Below, in pieces: positions 15,762 to 24,269 of a stretch of 64,000 nucleotides of DNA. This DNA is from Chryseobacterium sp. Leaf404 (lineage in GTDB: Bacteria; Bacteroidota; Bacteroidia; Flavobacteriales; Weeksellaceae): positions 801,606 through 865,605 of the forward strand of contig NZ_LMQM01000010.1 of the NCBI RefSeq assembly GCF_001424145.1, read 5' to 3'. A model generated the notes under the pieces. That model worked only from the letters and a program-made list of their open reading frames with translations, ran no database searches and was not told the DNA's origin. How positions within the stretch are numbered: the stretch's first letter is position 1; the number at the start of each line of letters is the position of its first letter. A program made the position numbers and the translations under genes.

Positions 15762-16670
15762 TTAAAAATATCCTCCTTTTTTTCTGTCTTCCATTGCTGC
15801 TTCTGTTGCTTTGTCGTCGATTCGGGTTTCGCCACGTTCGGAGATTCTGGACGCGGTGATTTCGCTTAAAACATCATCCAAAGTTTCAGCAGAGCTTTCA
15901 ACGGCGGCAGTACAAGTCATATCACCAACAGTTCTGTAACGTACTTTTTTATTAACAATCGTATCATTTTCATCAATCTGAATAAAATCTGAAACCGCTA
16001 TCAACTGTCCGTCAAACTCAATCACATCACGGTTGTGAGCAAAATAAATGGATGGCAATTGAATATTTTCCTTCTTAATATAATTCCAGACATCCAATTC
16101 AGTCCAGTTTGAAATTGGGAAAACTCTTACATTTTCACCTTTATTGATTCTTCCGTTGTAGATATTCCACAATTCCGGACGCTGTAACTTTGGATCCCAT
16201 TGTCCGAATTCGTCCCGGACAGAAAAAAATCTTTCTTTTGCTCTTGCTTTTTCCTCGTCTCTTCTTGCTCCGCCAATACACGCGTCGAACTGAAATTCTT
16301 CAATCGTATCTAATAAAGTATGCGTCTGCAACCAGTTTCTTGATGCAAATTTTCCTTTGGGTTCGGTTAAATTTTTAGCTTTAATCGTGTCTTCAACTTT
16401 TCTTACAATCAGTTCAGCTCCCAGCCTTTCAGCAAAGTAATCTCTGAACTGCAATGCTTCCGGAAAATTGTGTCCTGTATCAATATGTACAAATGGAAAA
16501 GGAATTTTCATCGGAGCAAAAGCTTTTTTCGCCAAATGAACCAGTGTAATCGAATCTTTACCACCACTGAAAAGCAAGGCTGGTTTTTCAAACTGAGCCG
16601 CAATTTCACGCATAATGTAAATGCTTTCGGCTTCCAATTGTTCGAGATAATTTAATGTATAGTCACTCAT
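15762..16670 (-). CDS. cysD: Sulfate adenylyltransferase subunit 2
   Basis: A 302-residue PP-loop ATP pyrophosphatase domain protein with SGGKDSI near residue 36, HIDTGHNFPEAL, and the conserved C-terminal block beginning RKKGGYF. It adenylates sulfate together with CysN. The start at 16670 (MSDYTLNYLEQLEAESIYIM) matches the usual CysD N-terminus; a 58-codon upstream extension in frame overlaps cysH and is not protein-like. Confidence 0.95.
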   Translation of the reverse strand: MSDYTLNYLEQLEAESIYIMREIAAQFEKPALLFSGGKDSITLVHLAKKAFAPMKIPFPFVHIDTGHNFPEALQFRDYFAERLGAELIVRKVEDTIKAKNLTEPKGKFASRNWLQTHTLLDTIEEFQFDACIGGARRDEEKARAKERFFSVRDEFGQWDPKLQRPELWNIYNGRINKGENVRVFPISNWTELDVWNYIKKENIQLPSIYFAHNRDVIEFDGQLIAVSDFIQIDENDTIVNKKVRYRTVGDMTCTAAVESSAETLDDVLSEITASRISERGETRIDDKATEAAMEDRKKGGYF

Positions 16671-16695
16671 TATGATTTGAAAGATTAAATTTGAA

Positions 16696-17388
16696 TTAAT
16701 TTGAATGCAAACCGCATTCTTTCTGTGAAGTTTCCCACCACCATCTTCCGGCCCGCGGATTTTCGCCTTCTTCAATGGCTCTTGTGCAAGGCTGACAACC
16801 AACGCTGATAAAGCCTTTTTTGTGCAAGGACAATTCCTGAACATTATTTTGTTTTAAATAATCTAAAACATCCTGATAAGTCCAATTGATTAAAGGGTTG
16901 TATTTGTATAAATTTCTTTCATCATCCCACTCCAGAATTGGCATATTTTCCCGGTTTTCTGACTGTTCAGCACGAAGTCCGGTAATCCAGACTTTGGCAT
17001 ATCCCAAAGCACGGTTCAGTGGTTTTACTTTTCGGATAAAACAACATTCTTTTCTGTTTTCTACGGAATGATAGAAAGCGTTGATTCCTTTTTCAACAAC
17101 ATATTTTTCTACATCTGCAGATTCAGGAAAATAAACTTCTGTAGTTTTTTTATAACGTGAATTATTTTTTGAAAGTAAATCGTAGTGCTCATAAAAAAGC
17201 CTTCCCGTATCTAAAGTGAAAACTTTAATCGGCAAATCATTCTTAAAAATAGCGTCGGTAATAACCTGATCTTCCTGACCAAGTGAAGTTGAGAAAACAA
17301 TTCCTTCTGAAATTTTAGACGAAATAAACTGTAATCCGTCTTCTAAAGTGAGCTGCTGTAAGGTGTTTATATCTTCTTTTGAAAACAT
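16696..17388 (-). CDS. cysH: Assimilatory APS reductase (CysH family)
   Basis: A 230-residue PAPS-reductase-family protein with PP-loop remnant FSTSLGQEDQ, DTGRLFYEHY, and the Cys pairs KECCFIRK and GCQPCTR that hold a [4Fe-4S] cluster in APS-reducing enzymes. The C-terminal ECGLH carries the catalytic Cys. The two Cys pairs mark it as an APS reductase rather than a PAPS reductase, which agrees with the missing APS kinase. It yields sulfite. The start ATG at 17388 was preferred over an upstream TTG at 17421. Confidence 0.93.
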   Translation of the reverse strand: MFSKEDINTLQQLTLEDGLQFISSKISEGIVFSTSLGQEDQVITDAIFKNDLPIKVFTLDTGRLFYEHYDLLSKNNSRYKKTTEVYFPESADVEKYVVEKGINAFYHSVENRKECCFIRKVKPLNRALGYAKVWITGLRAEQSENRENMPILEWDDERNLYKYNPLINWTYQDVLDYLKQNNVQELSLHKKGFISVGCQPCTRAIEEGENPRAGRWWWETSQKECGLHSN

Positions 17389-17431
17389 TTTTTCTGTTTG
17401 ATACCAGCAAATATCCAACAAAAATATTATC

Positions 17432-17446
17432 CTACCAAATAAGTAG
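17432..17446. promoter_or_regulatory. Candidate RrF2 operator before cysH
   Basis: CTACcaaataaGTAG is an interrupted palindrome in the 84-base gap between the RrF2 gene and cysH, with possible -7 boxes (TATTTTTG-like) on its cysH side. An RrF2 site here would control the cys genes. No second site is available for comparison. Confidence 0.4.
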
Positions 17447-17472
17447 ACTTTTAAAATTAAATAAAAGACAGA

Positions 17473-17880
17473 TTAATCTTTCAAATCTAATAATGTTTTT
17501 TCCTCCAAAATTTTCAGTGAAGCGTCTCTTACTTCAATTAAAACATCGTGTAAACTGCAGTGATCTTCGTTGCAGTCGGCACATTTTTCATAAAAATTGA
17601 GACTTACACACGGCAGCATTGCAATTGGACCGTTGACAAGCCTGATAATTTTTGCAAGACTTACATTCTGAGGATTTTCTTTAAAAAGATAACCGCCACC
17701 TTTTCCTTTTTTACTGTCGAGGATGTCTGCTTTTTTCAGTTCGAGGAGAATATTTTCCAGAAATTTCAATGGAATTTTCTTGTGATCTGCAATTTCTGAA
17801 ATAAGAATTGGGCCTTCATTTCTCTTTTCCACGAGATATGAAAGTGCCTTAAAAGCATATTGAGATTTTTTTGACAGCAT
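17473..17880 (-). CDS. RrF2-family regulator, probably of sulfate/cysteine genes
   Basis: A 135-residue winged-helix protein with the Rrf2 N-terminus SKKSQYAFKALSYL and the wing region KGKGGGYLFKENP. Three cysteines in LPCVSLNFYEKCADCNEDHC (around residues 92-112) resemble the Fe-S ligand region of IscR-like members. It heads the cys cluster, so by analogy with CymR and other cysteine regulators it probably controls cysHDN. Whether it binds an Fe-S cluster is unknown. Confidence 0.88.
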   Translation of the reverse strand: MLSKKSQYAFKALSYLVEKRNEGPILISEIADHKKIPLKFLENILLELKKADILDSKKGKGGGYLFKENPQNVSLAKIIRLVNGPIAMLPCVSLNFYEKCADCNEDHCSLHDVLIEVRDASLKILEEKTLLDLKD

Positions 17881-17885
17881 TACAG

Positions 17886-17893
17886 CAAAAATA
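17886..17893 (-). promoter_or_regulatory. -7 promoter element of the RrF2 gene
   Basis: Minus-strand TATTTTTG is only 5 bases before the ATG at 17880, which suggests a leaderless or nearly leaderless transcript. Confidence 0.55.
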
Positions 17894-18032
17894 GGAAAAA
17901 AAGTTGGATGTTAGGAGGTGGAAGGTTGAAGATGGGAGCACGAAGCATAAGGGAGCTTAGATTAATCCTGTGAATTTTATTTACAATTATTTTCACTTCA
18001 AGCTTCCAGCTTCCCTCTTCCAGCAAAAATAT

Positions 18033-18040
18033 TATCTTTG
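18033..18040 (+). promoter_or_regulatory. -7 promoter element of the DUF4268 gene
   Basis: TATCTTTG lies 4 bases before the ATG at 18045 and decides the start: the longer reading frame from 17970 would begin upstream of transcription. Confidence 0.7.
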
Positions 18041-18044
18041 TCTC

Positions 18045-18473
18045 ATGTTCAGTAAAGAAGAAGCACAGCAATTAAAGAAAGAATTTTGGACGGCATTCGG
18101 GAAATCATTTCCGCGAAAATGGATTTTGTACAATACCAAAATCAAGGATTTTTCGTTTAAATTTTCCGCCGACAATAAAAAAGCCGAAGTTTCTCTGGAT
18201 ATCGAAATGAAGGATGAAGTTTTCAGAGATGCGTATTACAACAAGATCTGGTCGTTGGAAGACATTCTGAAAGATTTCATCGGCGATTTTCATAAAGAAG
18301 AATTTTACACTCTCGAAAACGGAAAAGTCATCAGCAGAATCTGGGTAGAAAAAGAAGGAGTTTCTGTTTTTAACAAAAATACATGGCAGGAAACCTTCGA
18401 GTTTTTTGTTGAAAAAATGGATGGTTTTGAAAGGTTTTATTATGAGTATGAGGATTTTATAAAGGATGTTTAA
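18045..18473 (+). CDS. DUF4268 domain protein
   Basis: A 142-residue acidic/aromatic soluble protein typical of the stand-alone DUF4268 family of Bacteroidota: FWTAFGKSFPRKWILYNTKIKDFSFKF at the N-terminus and EFFVEKMDGFERFYYEYEDFI at the C-terminus. The family is often found near restriction-modification genes as a domain, but this short solitary form has no known role, and no such genes are nearby. Confidence 0.85.
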   Translation: MFSKEEAQQLKKEFWTAFGKSFPRKWILYNTKIKDFSFKFSADNKKAEVSLDIEMKDEVFRDAYYNKIWSLEDILKDFIGDFHKEEFYTLENGKVISRIWVEKEGVSVFNKNTWQETFEFFVEKMDGFERFYYEYEDFIKDV

Positions 18474-18506
18474 TAGTTAATTTTAAAAAATAAAAGCAAA
18501 ACACAA

Positions 18507-19434
18507 ATGAAAAAACAATTAACAATATTGATTCTGTTGGTATTCAGTTTTCTGTCTGCACAGAATGTATTTAAATCAAAAAAGCAAAATATACTTAGCG
18601 AAGTATTATGCTCATCAAAATGATGATAAGAAAGCCTTGGCTAATTATCTAGAAGCTATTAAAATCAATCCTAAAACTCCAACCAGCTACGAATATCTTA
18701 CCGCTGCCACAATTGCATTTAAGTTAAAAAATAATAAAACTGCAAAAAAATTGCTTGCTCAAAGTATTTCAAACCAGTTAGCTCCTATCGATTTCATTAA
18801 GGAATTTGAAAGTCTTCAACGTTATAAAGATTATGAAGAATTTAAAGATGTTTTAGCTCAATATGACGATTTAGAAAATCAGTATTTCCGTACACTTAAA
18901 AATCCTAAAGCATACATGGAAATTCAAAATCTTATTGCTAAGGATCAACTTGTAAGAGAAAATGATGAGCTTTTCAATAAATTAGCTAGAAAAACCGATT
19001 CAACAAATATCACAGAGCTGATGGAATTAACCAAAAAATATGGTTGGGAAAAACGCGGTTGGGTTTTATTATGGCATCACCGCGGAATTTCTAATGATCG
19101 AAAATTTGTCTGGGATTTTTTTAAGCCTTATCTGGAAAATGCAATTAAAAAAGATAATGTGAATAAAGATTTTTTTGTTGATTTTGAAGAGTTCGACAAG
19201 TCATTTGATGCATATCTAAACAAAGAGAGCAAAGGAGCGATATACACTTTGCGTAGTTTGGGAAATTTAAATGGAAATACAGAATATTATGATATACAAA
19301 ATCTTGATAAAAGAAGGAAATCGGTAGGTTTGCCACCCTTATATTTTGAGTACTTTCTTGACAACAATTCAGAACTTCCAGAAGGTTACGAGTATAATCC
19401 CGAAAATTTACTGAAAGATCTAGAAAATCTATAA
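18507..19434 (+). pseudogene. Secreted TPR-like protein gene with a frameshift after the signal peptide
   Basis: An ATG at 18507 opens a typical signal peptide (ILILLVFSFLSAQ) that runs out of frame and stops at 18623. The rest of the protein continues in another frame from 18565 as an open frame of 289 codons. Deleting one A from CAGAATG at 18561-18567 would join them as Ala-Gln-Met-Tyr-Leu. The body has a TPR-type helix pair (LAKYYAHQNDDKKALANYLEAIKINP). The C-terminal YYDIQNLDKRRKSVGLPPL recalls the end of DUF6624-like proteins. It may be a true mutation or a sequencing error. If only the 18565 frame is translated, the product lacks export. Confidence 0.7.
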
Positions 19435-19457
19435 TTATTATTTTTTTTATAACACAA

Positions 19458-19487
19458 AAAAAGAGAAACCCGCAAGTTTCTCTTTTT
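19458..19487. terminator. Bidirectional terminator between the TPR-like gene and gldG
   Basis: A 12-bp perfect stem AAAAAGAGAAAC/GTTTCTCTTTTT with loop CCGCAA. A or T runs on both sides suit termination from either direction. Confidence 0.88.
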
Positions 19488-19495
19488 CTATATAA

Positions 19496-21163
19496 TTATC
19501 CAAATTTCTTCTTTCTCAGCCAGAAGAATAATCCTCCTAAAAGTCCGATGATTGCTAATGGAAGCAGCAAATTCAGCCACTGCCATTTTGCTTTTTCTTC
19601 TGTGATTCTGTACCTGTCTAGAAGACGCTCTTCGATGTTTCTGTTTCGCAGTTCTATCAGATTGCTGTCATCCAGGAGATAGTCGAGGGCATTTCTGAGG
19701 AACTGCTCGTTTCCGAACTGTTCATCTGTCAGCCTGTCGATTCCAAGCGGTAATGGCTGACCTTTTACAATTTTGTTTCTTGCTAAATCTCCGTCTGCAA
19801 TCACGATCATTTTGTTTTCCGGACTTTCAGATTTAAAATTAGGATAGCCTTTTCTTTCAATTCTTGAAGCGTACGCGGAATTGAATTTACCTTCCAAAGC
19901 CACCGCAAAAATCTTCGGTGTACTTGGTCTTTCCATCTGCCCGAGGCTGTCGACACTCGCAATTTCCTTTAACTCAACATAGTTTGGAACCTGTTTCAGT
20001 AAAGTTCTCTCGCTGGATTCAAAAAGAACCTTTGTTTTAAACTTTTTCCCGCCCAAAGTATCAATCGATGTCGGAAATTCAAATTTTACGGGATTGATAT
20101 TTTTAGTAATCGGATTGTTGTTTTCAGCAATTCCCAAAGGAAAATAAGGCCACGGAAGACTGCTGAACTGCGGGTTTCCATTAATTTCACCCGTAACAAT
20201 TTTCATCAGAGCATACTTTTTAACATCTTTCACCAAAGCCGGATTTAATCTTAAACCATAATTGAAAAAGAAGTCTGTCATATTAATATCTACAGGGAAA
20301 GGCATGAGTTTTTTAGACCTCGTCAGTGTATCCATTTCAGCATTTACAGCATCAATCATCCACAGCGTTTTTCCGCCGTTCATAATGTATTGGTCGAGGA
20401 TCAGCTTTTCGCCGTCTGTAAAGGCTTTCCGTGGTTTGGCGATTACTAAAGCATTCATCTGTTTCAGCATCGGCAGATCTTCCAGTGAAAGTTCTTTTGT
20501 ATTTTTTGGAATAACCGGCCCTGCCTGATAATTTTCATTGGCAATCTGCATGAAACTTTCAAATTCAGACGGACTCAGCTCGTCCTGATTCACCAAAACA
20601 CCAATTTTCTTTCTCTCATCCGTTGCAACAGCTTTGATGTTTGATGCAAGATTATACTCCAGATTTTCTATTGATTTTCTCAACTGATCCTGAGCATTGA
20701 TATTACTCTGGTGTACAATTAAAGGAATCGAAATCCCTCTTCCCTGATACTTTACAACAGCATAAGGATAAACTTCAATCTGCGTAATCTTTCCTTCTTT
20801 TTCGTCCGGAAGAATAGATTTCTGCATTCCCATGGCCATCAGGGTGTCTTCAGGAATTCTGTTTTTAATAGGATCTGTAAACCTGAAATCTACGTTTGAA
20901 TTAATTTTCCTGAACTCTTCCAGCATAAATTTGGTTTCATTCTGAAGCTGTCTGAAACTTGCCGGAAAATCTCCTTCAAGGTAAACTTCCACCATCACAG
21001 GTTTTTTGATGGATTCCAAAACTTTAACGGTGCTGTCTGAAAGCGTGTATCTTTTCTCTTTGGTAAGGTCTAATCTGATACCTGAAAAAGCAAGTACAAT
21101 TACCAACGGCAGAATTACAAAAAGTAAAATTCCGAGGTGCGATTTAAATTCTATCTTCTTCAT
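19496..21163 (-). CDS. gldG: Gliding-motility-associated ABC transporter protein GldG
   Basis: A 555-residue protein with an N-terminal membrane helix (LGILLFVILPLVIVLAFSGI) followed by LTKEKRYTLSDSTVKVL, a large periplasmic domain, and a C-terminal helix (LLLPLAIIGLLGGLFFWL) before KKK. This layout and motif set are those of GldG. GldG forms an ABC complex with GldF and GldA; it is needed for gliding in Flavobacterium but is kept in many non-gliding relatives. It starts 3 bases after gldF, so the two are co-transcribed. Confidence 0.93.
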   Translation of the reverse strand: MKKIEFKSHLGILLFVILPLVIVLAFSGIRLDLTKEKRYTLSDSTVKVLESIKKPVMVEVYLEGDFPASFRQLQNETKFMLEEFRKINSNVDFRFTDPIKNRIPEDTLMAMGMQKSILPDEKEGKITQIEVYPYAVVKYQGRGISIPLIVHQSNINAQDQLRKSIENLEYNLASNIKAVATDERKKIGVLVNQDELSPSEFESFMQIANENYQAGPVIPKNTKELSLEDLPMLKQMNALVIAKPRKAFTDGEKLILDQYIMNGGKTLWMIDAVNAEMDTLTRSKKLMPFPVDINMTDFFFNYGLRLNPALVKDVKKYALMKIVTGEINGNPQFSSLPWPYFPLGIAENNNPITKNINPVKFEFPTSIDTLGGKKFKTKVLFESSERTLLKQVPNYVELKEIASVDSLGQMERPSTPKIFAVALEGKFNSAYASRIERKGYPNFKSESPENKMIVIADGDLARNKIVKGQPLPLGIDRLTDEQFGNEQFLRNALDYLLDDSNLIELRNRNIEERLLDRYRITEEKAKWQWLNLLLPLAIIGLLGGLFFWLRKKKFG

Positions 21164-21166
21164 GTT

Positions 21167-21895
21167 CTACTTCTTTTTGGTGATAAAATAATTAGACAAA
21201 AACAATGTAATTCCGATAATCAAAATAAAGTAGGCAACGTCTTTAAAGTCGATCAAACCTCTTGTAAAACCCAGGAAGTGTTGGTAAAAACCTACATTCT
21301 GAAGAATAAAATCTGCACCTCCTAAAAGTTTATAGCTAGCCAATTGTTCGATTCCGAAATACAAAATGAAAGACATGAAAACCCCCAGTAAATAAGCCAT
21401 AATCTGGTTCTGGGAAATGGATGAGGCCAAAATCCCGACTCCTGCGAAAGCTGCGATCAATATGATTAAACCCAAATAACTTCCCATCGTCATTCCCATA
21501 TCGATATTACCGGTGGGCACGCCTAAAACATAGACTGTATAAAGGTAAATGAGTGAAGGAATTAAACATAAAATCCCGACAACCCAAACCGAAAGAAATT
21601 TTCCTGTAACTAAATCTGATATTTTCAGCGGTTGTGAAAACAGCCAGTTTAATGTTCCGGTTTGCTGCTCCTCAGCAAAAGTCTTCATCGATAATGCCGG
21701 AATAATAAACATTAAAAGCCACGGCACCAAAACGAAATAGCTCTGCAGCGAAGCAGAACCAATGTCGAAAATATTGGAATCATTCTCGAAGAAAAACAGA
21801 AACAGCGTCGTTATCAGACTGAAAGCAGCGATGATAATCCACGCGCTCCAGTTCCCGAAATAACTCCAAAGTTCCTTTTTTAAAATTGCAAACAT
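21167..21895 (-). CDS. gldF: Gliding-motility-associated ABC permease GldF
   Basis: A 242-residue ABC-2 type permease with six hydrophobic segments: KKELWSYFGNWSAWIIIAAF start, FAEEQQTGTLNWLFSQPLKISDLVTGKFLS loop typical of ABC-2 exporters, and YFILIIGITLFLSNYFI end. It pairs with GldG. The ATPase GldA is not in the window, so it must be encoded elsewhere if the complex is complete. Confidence 0.93.
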   Translation of the reverse strand: MFAILKKELWSYFGNWSAWIIIAAFSLITTLFLFFFENDSNIFDIGSASLQSYFVLVPWLLMFIIPALSMKTFAEEQQTGTLNWLFSQPLKISDLVTGKFLSVWVVGILCLIPSLIYLYTVYVLGVPTGNIDMGMTMGSYLGLIILIAAFAGVGILASSISQNQIMAYLLGVFMSFILYFGIEQLASYKLLGGADFILQNVGFYQHFLGFTRGLIDFKDVAYFILIIGITLFLSNYFITKKK

Positions 21896-22030
21896 AAATT
21901 AATTTGATATTTGAGGTTTGATATTTGAGATTATTGCGGCATTACGAGGAATGTGGCATCTCAATTTTAACCATTTTCTTTACTTATTAAATCATCTTCG
22001 ATACTTTTCAGATCGAAAATCAAAATTTTT

Positions 22031-22172
22031 ACTCGCTATTGAGTTTTTTTGATTCAAAATTGAATCCTTTATACTCAAATTTGAATATTTGACAGTGAAC
22101 GTTGAATATTTTTGATTCAAATCTGAATCTATTTTGCTCAAGTTTGAGCCTTTTACATTAAACATTAAGTGT
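22031..22172. repeat. Array of seven 21-bp units, most with a small palindrome
   Basis: Palindrome centres lie at 22037.5, 22058.5, 22079.5, 22100.5, 22121.5, 22142.5 and 22163.5, all exactly 21 bp apart. The arms differ between units but pair within each: ACTC/GAGT, GATTCA/TGAATC, CTCAA/TTTGA, GATTCA/TGAATC, GCTCAA/TTGAGC. The units centred at 22100.5 and 22163.5 are only partly palindromic. A minus-strand ORF with a seven-residue pattern (for example LNQKYST, LNQKNSI) crosses it; I do not think it is a gene. The 321-base gap between gldF and hemJ holds this array and the repeat at 22199. Confidence 0.88.
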
Positions 22173-22198
22173 TTTTGTGTTGTCAGCAAGACTTTCAA

Positions 22199-22243
22199 CT
22201 TGGTTCTTTTTCCTTTTTACTTGTCTCTTTTTCCTTTTCCTTT
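22199..22243 (-). repeat. Gene-3'-end 21-bp repeat overlapping the end of hemJ
   Basis: CTTGGTTCTTTTTCCTTTTT at 22199 and CTTGTCTCTTTTTCC at 22220 are 21 bp apart. The second unit encodes the last residues of HemJ (Gly-Lys-Arg-Asp-Lys) and spans its stop codon at 22217-22219, so the repeat has grown into, or out of, the coding region. Confidence 0.72.
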
Positions 22244-22774
22244 ATTCACCAACTTCACCGTCATCATAATCAAAAATACAAGAACGAAAAATCCGCAGAT
22301 TAATTGCCACCAATATTCGATAACCATTGATTTTAAAATTACTGTGAACACGACCAGAAACAATATAAAAGTGGCTATTTCATTGGCCTGTCTCAGTTTT
22401 ATATTTGCAGTTTCAAGCGTATTTCCGTTGAGGGCTTTTAATTTTAATACTTTTTTCCAGCACCAGAAATGGTAAACAGCCAATCCGATGAGGAATGTTA
22501 ATTTCAAATGAAACCACGGCGTTTTCATTAAATTAAAATTCAAAAAGATCATAACTAAACCGCATACAGTCATGATGACACCAGCCGGAACGGTAATAAT
22601 ATTCCAGAGTCTTCTCGCCATGAAGGTGTATTGTTCTCTGAGAATATTTCTTTTCGTTTCATCAAAGGCATCGGTATCTTTATAGTACACAAAAATTCTG
22701 ACGAGATAAAAAATTCCCGCAAAATAAGAGACCATAAAAATAATGTGCAAAGCCTTGATGATGGTATACAGCAT
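22217..22774 (-). CDS. hemJ: HemJ-type protoporphyrinogen oxidase (UPF0093/CopD family)
   Basis: A 185-residue membrane protein with about five helices. It opens with IKALHIIFMVSYFAGIFYLVRIFVY, which carries the conserved His near residue 10. It also has the WFHLKLTFLIGLAVYHFWCW block and the RQANEI segment of HemJ. HemJ oxidises protoporphyrinogen IX in bacteria lacking HemG and HemY. The charged C-terminal tail after VKLVNKG is encoded by an intergenic-type repeat and probably carries no function. Confidence 0.87.
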   Translation of the reverse strand: MLYTIIKALHIIFMVSYFAGIFYLVRIFVYYKDTDAFDETKRNILREQYTFMARRLWNIITVPAGVIMTVCGLVMIFLNFNLMKTPWFHLKLTFLIGLAVYHFWCWKKVLKLKALNGNTLETANIKLRQANEIATFILFLVVFTVILKSMVIEYWWQLICGFFVLVFLIMMTVKLVNKGKGKRDK

Positions 22775-22868
22775 CGTAAAAATTTGTGGGCAAAGATAAG
22801 TTATTTCAGAAAAAAAGCGAATTTAATCTGAAATCTTTAGGATAAAATAGTAATGATTGAAGAATTTT

Positions 22869-24155
22869 TCAGGTTTCCCAACCACCAACTACTGTAACAA
22901 TATATCCTTTTTTACTTTTCTTTATTAAATAAGTTTTTCCATAAGCAACTTCATCAAATTCTAAAATATAAGTATCTTTCAAATCAAGACATTTAAACAT
23001 CTTACTGTAACGTTGGACAAGTATGTTAAAAGGACTTGTTTTTTGAAATTCCTGATATTCTTTTGATGTTAAAAAAACTACTTTTTCACCATAAGTATTT
23101 ATTCTCAGTAAATTTTCGTCGTCAGTAACAATTATTCTCACTCTTAGCTTATCTACAAAATCTTTCGGCCTAGTAGAAGATTGTTTGTTTAACTCCTCCT
23201 GCTGTTTTTTAATATCATTTTTGAAATTTTCAATATCTACTTCGAAAGCATCTTCCCACGCTTTTTCTGTTTCTAAAAGAGTGTAGTTTCCATAAATAAT
23301 AGCTTCAAAAATTTTAGTAAAATCATTTTCGACGGTAGCATACTTAGGATTTAAATCTTCAGAATCGGAAATCCCATCACGATCAGAATCTTTCGAAAAA
23401 GGATTTGTAAAATAATTCATTATTTCATCCAAATCATTCCATCCATCTTCGTCACTGTCTTTTAAAATTTCTTTTAAATTAATGACTACTAACGCATTAT
23501 TTTTAACCGTTTCATAAACCGGACCGCCACCCGGAAGAGATAACGGCTCTGTCATTCTTACAATATCTGCCTCAATCTGAAAATGATTTTCATCTTTCCA
23601 TAACAGAAAATTTGAATTAGATTTAAAAACAAAATTACTTTCTTTATACAGACCTGTAAAATAATTCTTCCAAGTCTTCCCTTCGTCATTTGAAATTTTC
23701 AAATAATATGCAGGATTGAAAGAATGTTTTAAAACATAGAGAATTCCGATTTTTCTACCAATTTTTCCTGTCTTAATAATTAAAGGCCTTGGTATCTCAT
23801 AATATTTTCTCTGAAAAGCAAGTTTAGAGAGTGAATCTTCTATTTTATAAAATCCAAGTATTGAATCGGGTACTTTATTTAAAATTGCTTTATTGTACTC
23901 CAATTCCAAAGAATCTACAACAGCGTCTATTGAAGCAGGGTTTTTCACTGTTTGCACTTTTATAAAATCGAATCTTTTTTTAAGTGCATTGCTTTTCAAT
24001 TTTGTATTTTCAATAAGTTTTTCCGAAGTTGAGTAGCTTGCCTGAACACTGTCTTCGTATTTAGTCAACAAACTGCATTTACAAGCCGAAGATCTTTGTG
24101 ACTGCGCTGTATTGAAGACGATTAAGAAGGTTATCAAAAACAGTTTTTCAATCAT
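22869..24155 (-). CDS. Exported protein with thrombospondin type 3 calcium-binding repeats
   Basis: A 428-residue protein with a signal peptide (EKLFLITFLIVFNTAQS) and no lipobox; the cysteines after it are in SACKC. Residues about 230-275 contain two calcium-type repeats, DSDEDGWNDLDEIMNYFTNP and DSDRDGISDSEDLNP. The flanking parts, with a WKNYFTG region and a KGYIVTVVGGW C-terminus, match nothing I recognise. I infer a periplasmic or surface protein that binds calcium. It stands alone between hemJ and the kbl gene. Confidence 0.78.
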   Translation of the reverse strand: MIEKLFLITFLIVFNTAQSQRSSACKCSLLTKYEDSVQASYSTSEKLIENTKLKSNALKKRFDFIKVQTVKNPASIDAVVDSLELEYNKAILNKVPDSILGFYKIEDSLSKLAFQRKYYEIPRPLIIKTGKIGRKIGILYVLKHSFNPAYYLKISNDEGKTWKNYFTGLYKESNFVFKSNSNFLLWKDENHFQIEADIVRMTEPLSLPGGGPVYETVKNNALVVINLKEILKDSDEDGWNDLDEIMNYFTNPFSKDSDRDGISDSEDLNPKYATVENDFTKIFEAIIYGNYTLLETEKAWEDAFEVDIENFKNDIKKQQEELNKQSSTRPKDFVDKLRVRIIVTDDENLLRINTYGEKVVFLTSKEYQEFQKTSPFNILVQRYSKMFKCLDLKDTYILEFDEVAYGKTYLIKKSKKGYIVTVVGGWET

Positions 24156-24269
24156 GGTGTTTTTTATTTTTTATAACGATAATTATAGCTTAAATATTTA
24201 AAATCGAAGAAATAAAAAAACGGAATTTCAAAAAAATGAAACTCCGTCAAATATCTTTAAATTAAAAGT

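Noticed and set aside
16671-16844. 58-codon N-terminal extension of CysD
   Set aside because: It overlaps the cysH end and does not look like protein; the known CysD N-terminus begins at 16670.
18045-18473. DUF4268 gene as part of a restriction or defence locus
   Set aside because: No nuclease, methylase or other defence gene is adjacent; the neighbours are sulfate assimilation, TPR and gld genes.
21992-22198. 68-codon minus-strand ORF
   Set aside because: It coincides with the palindromic 21-bp array and has only seven-residue repeats.
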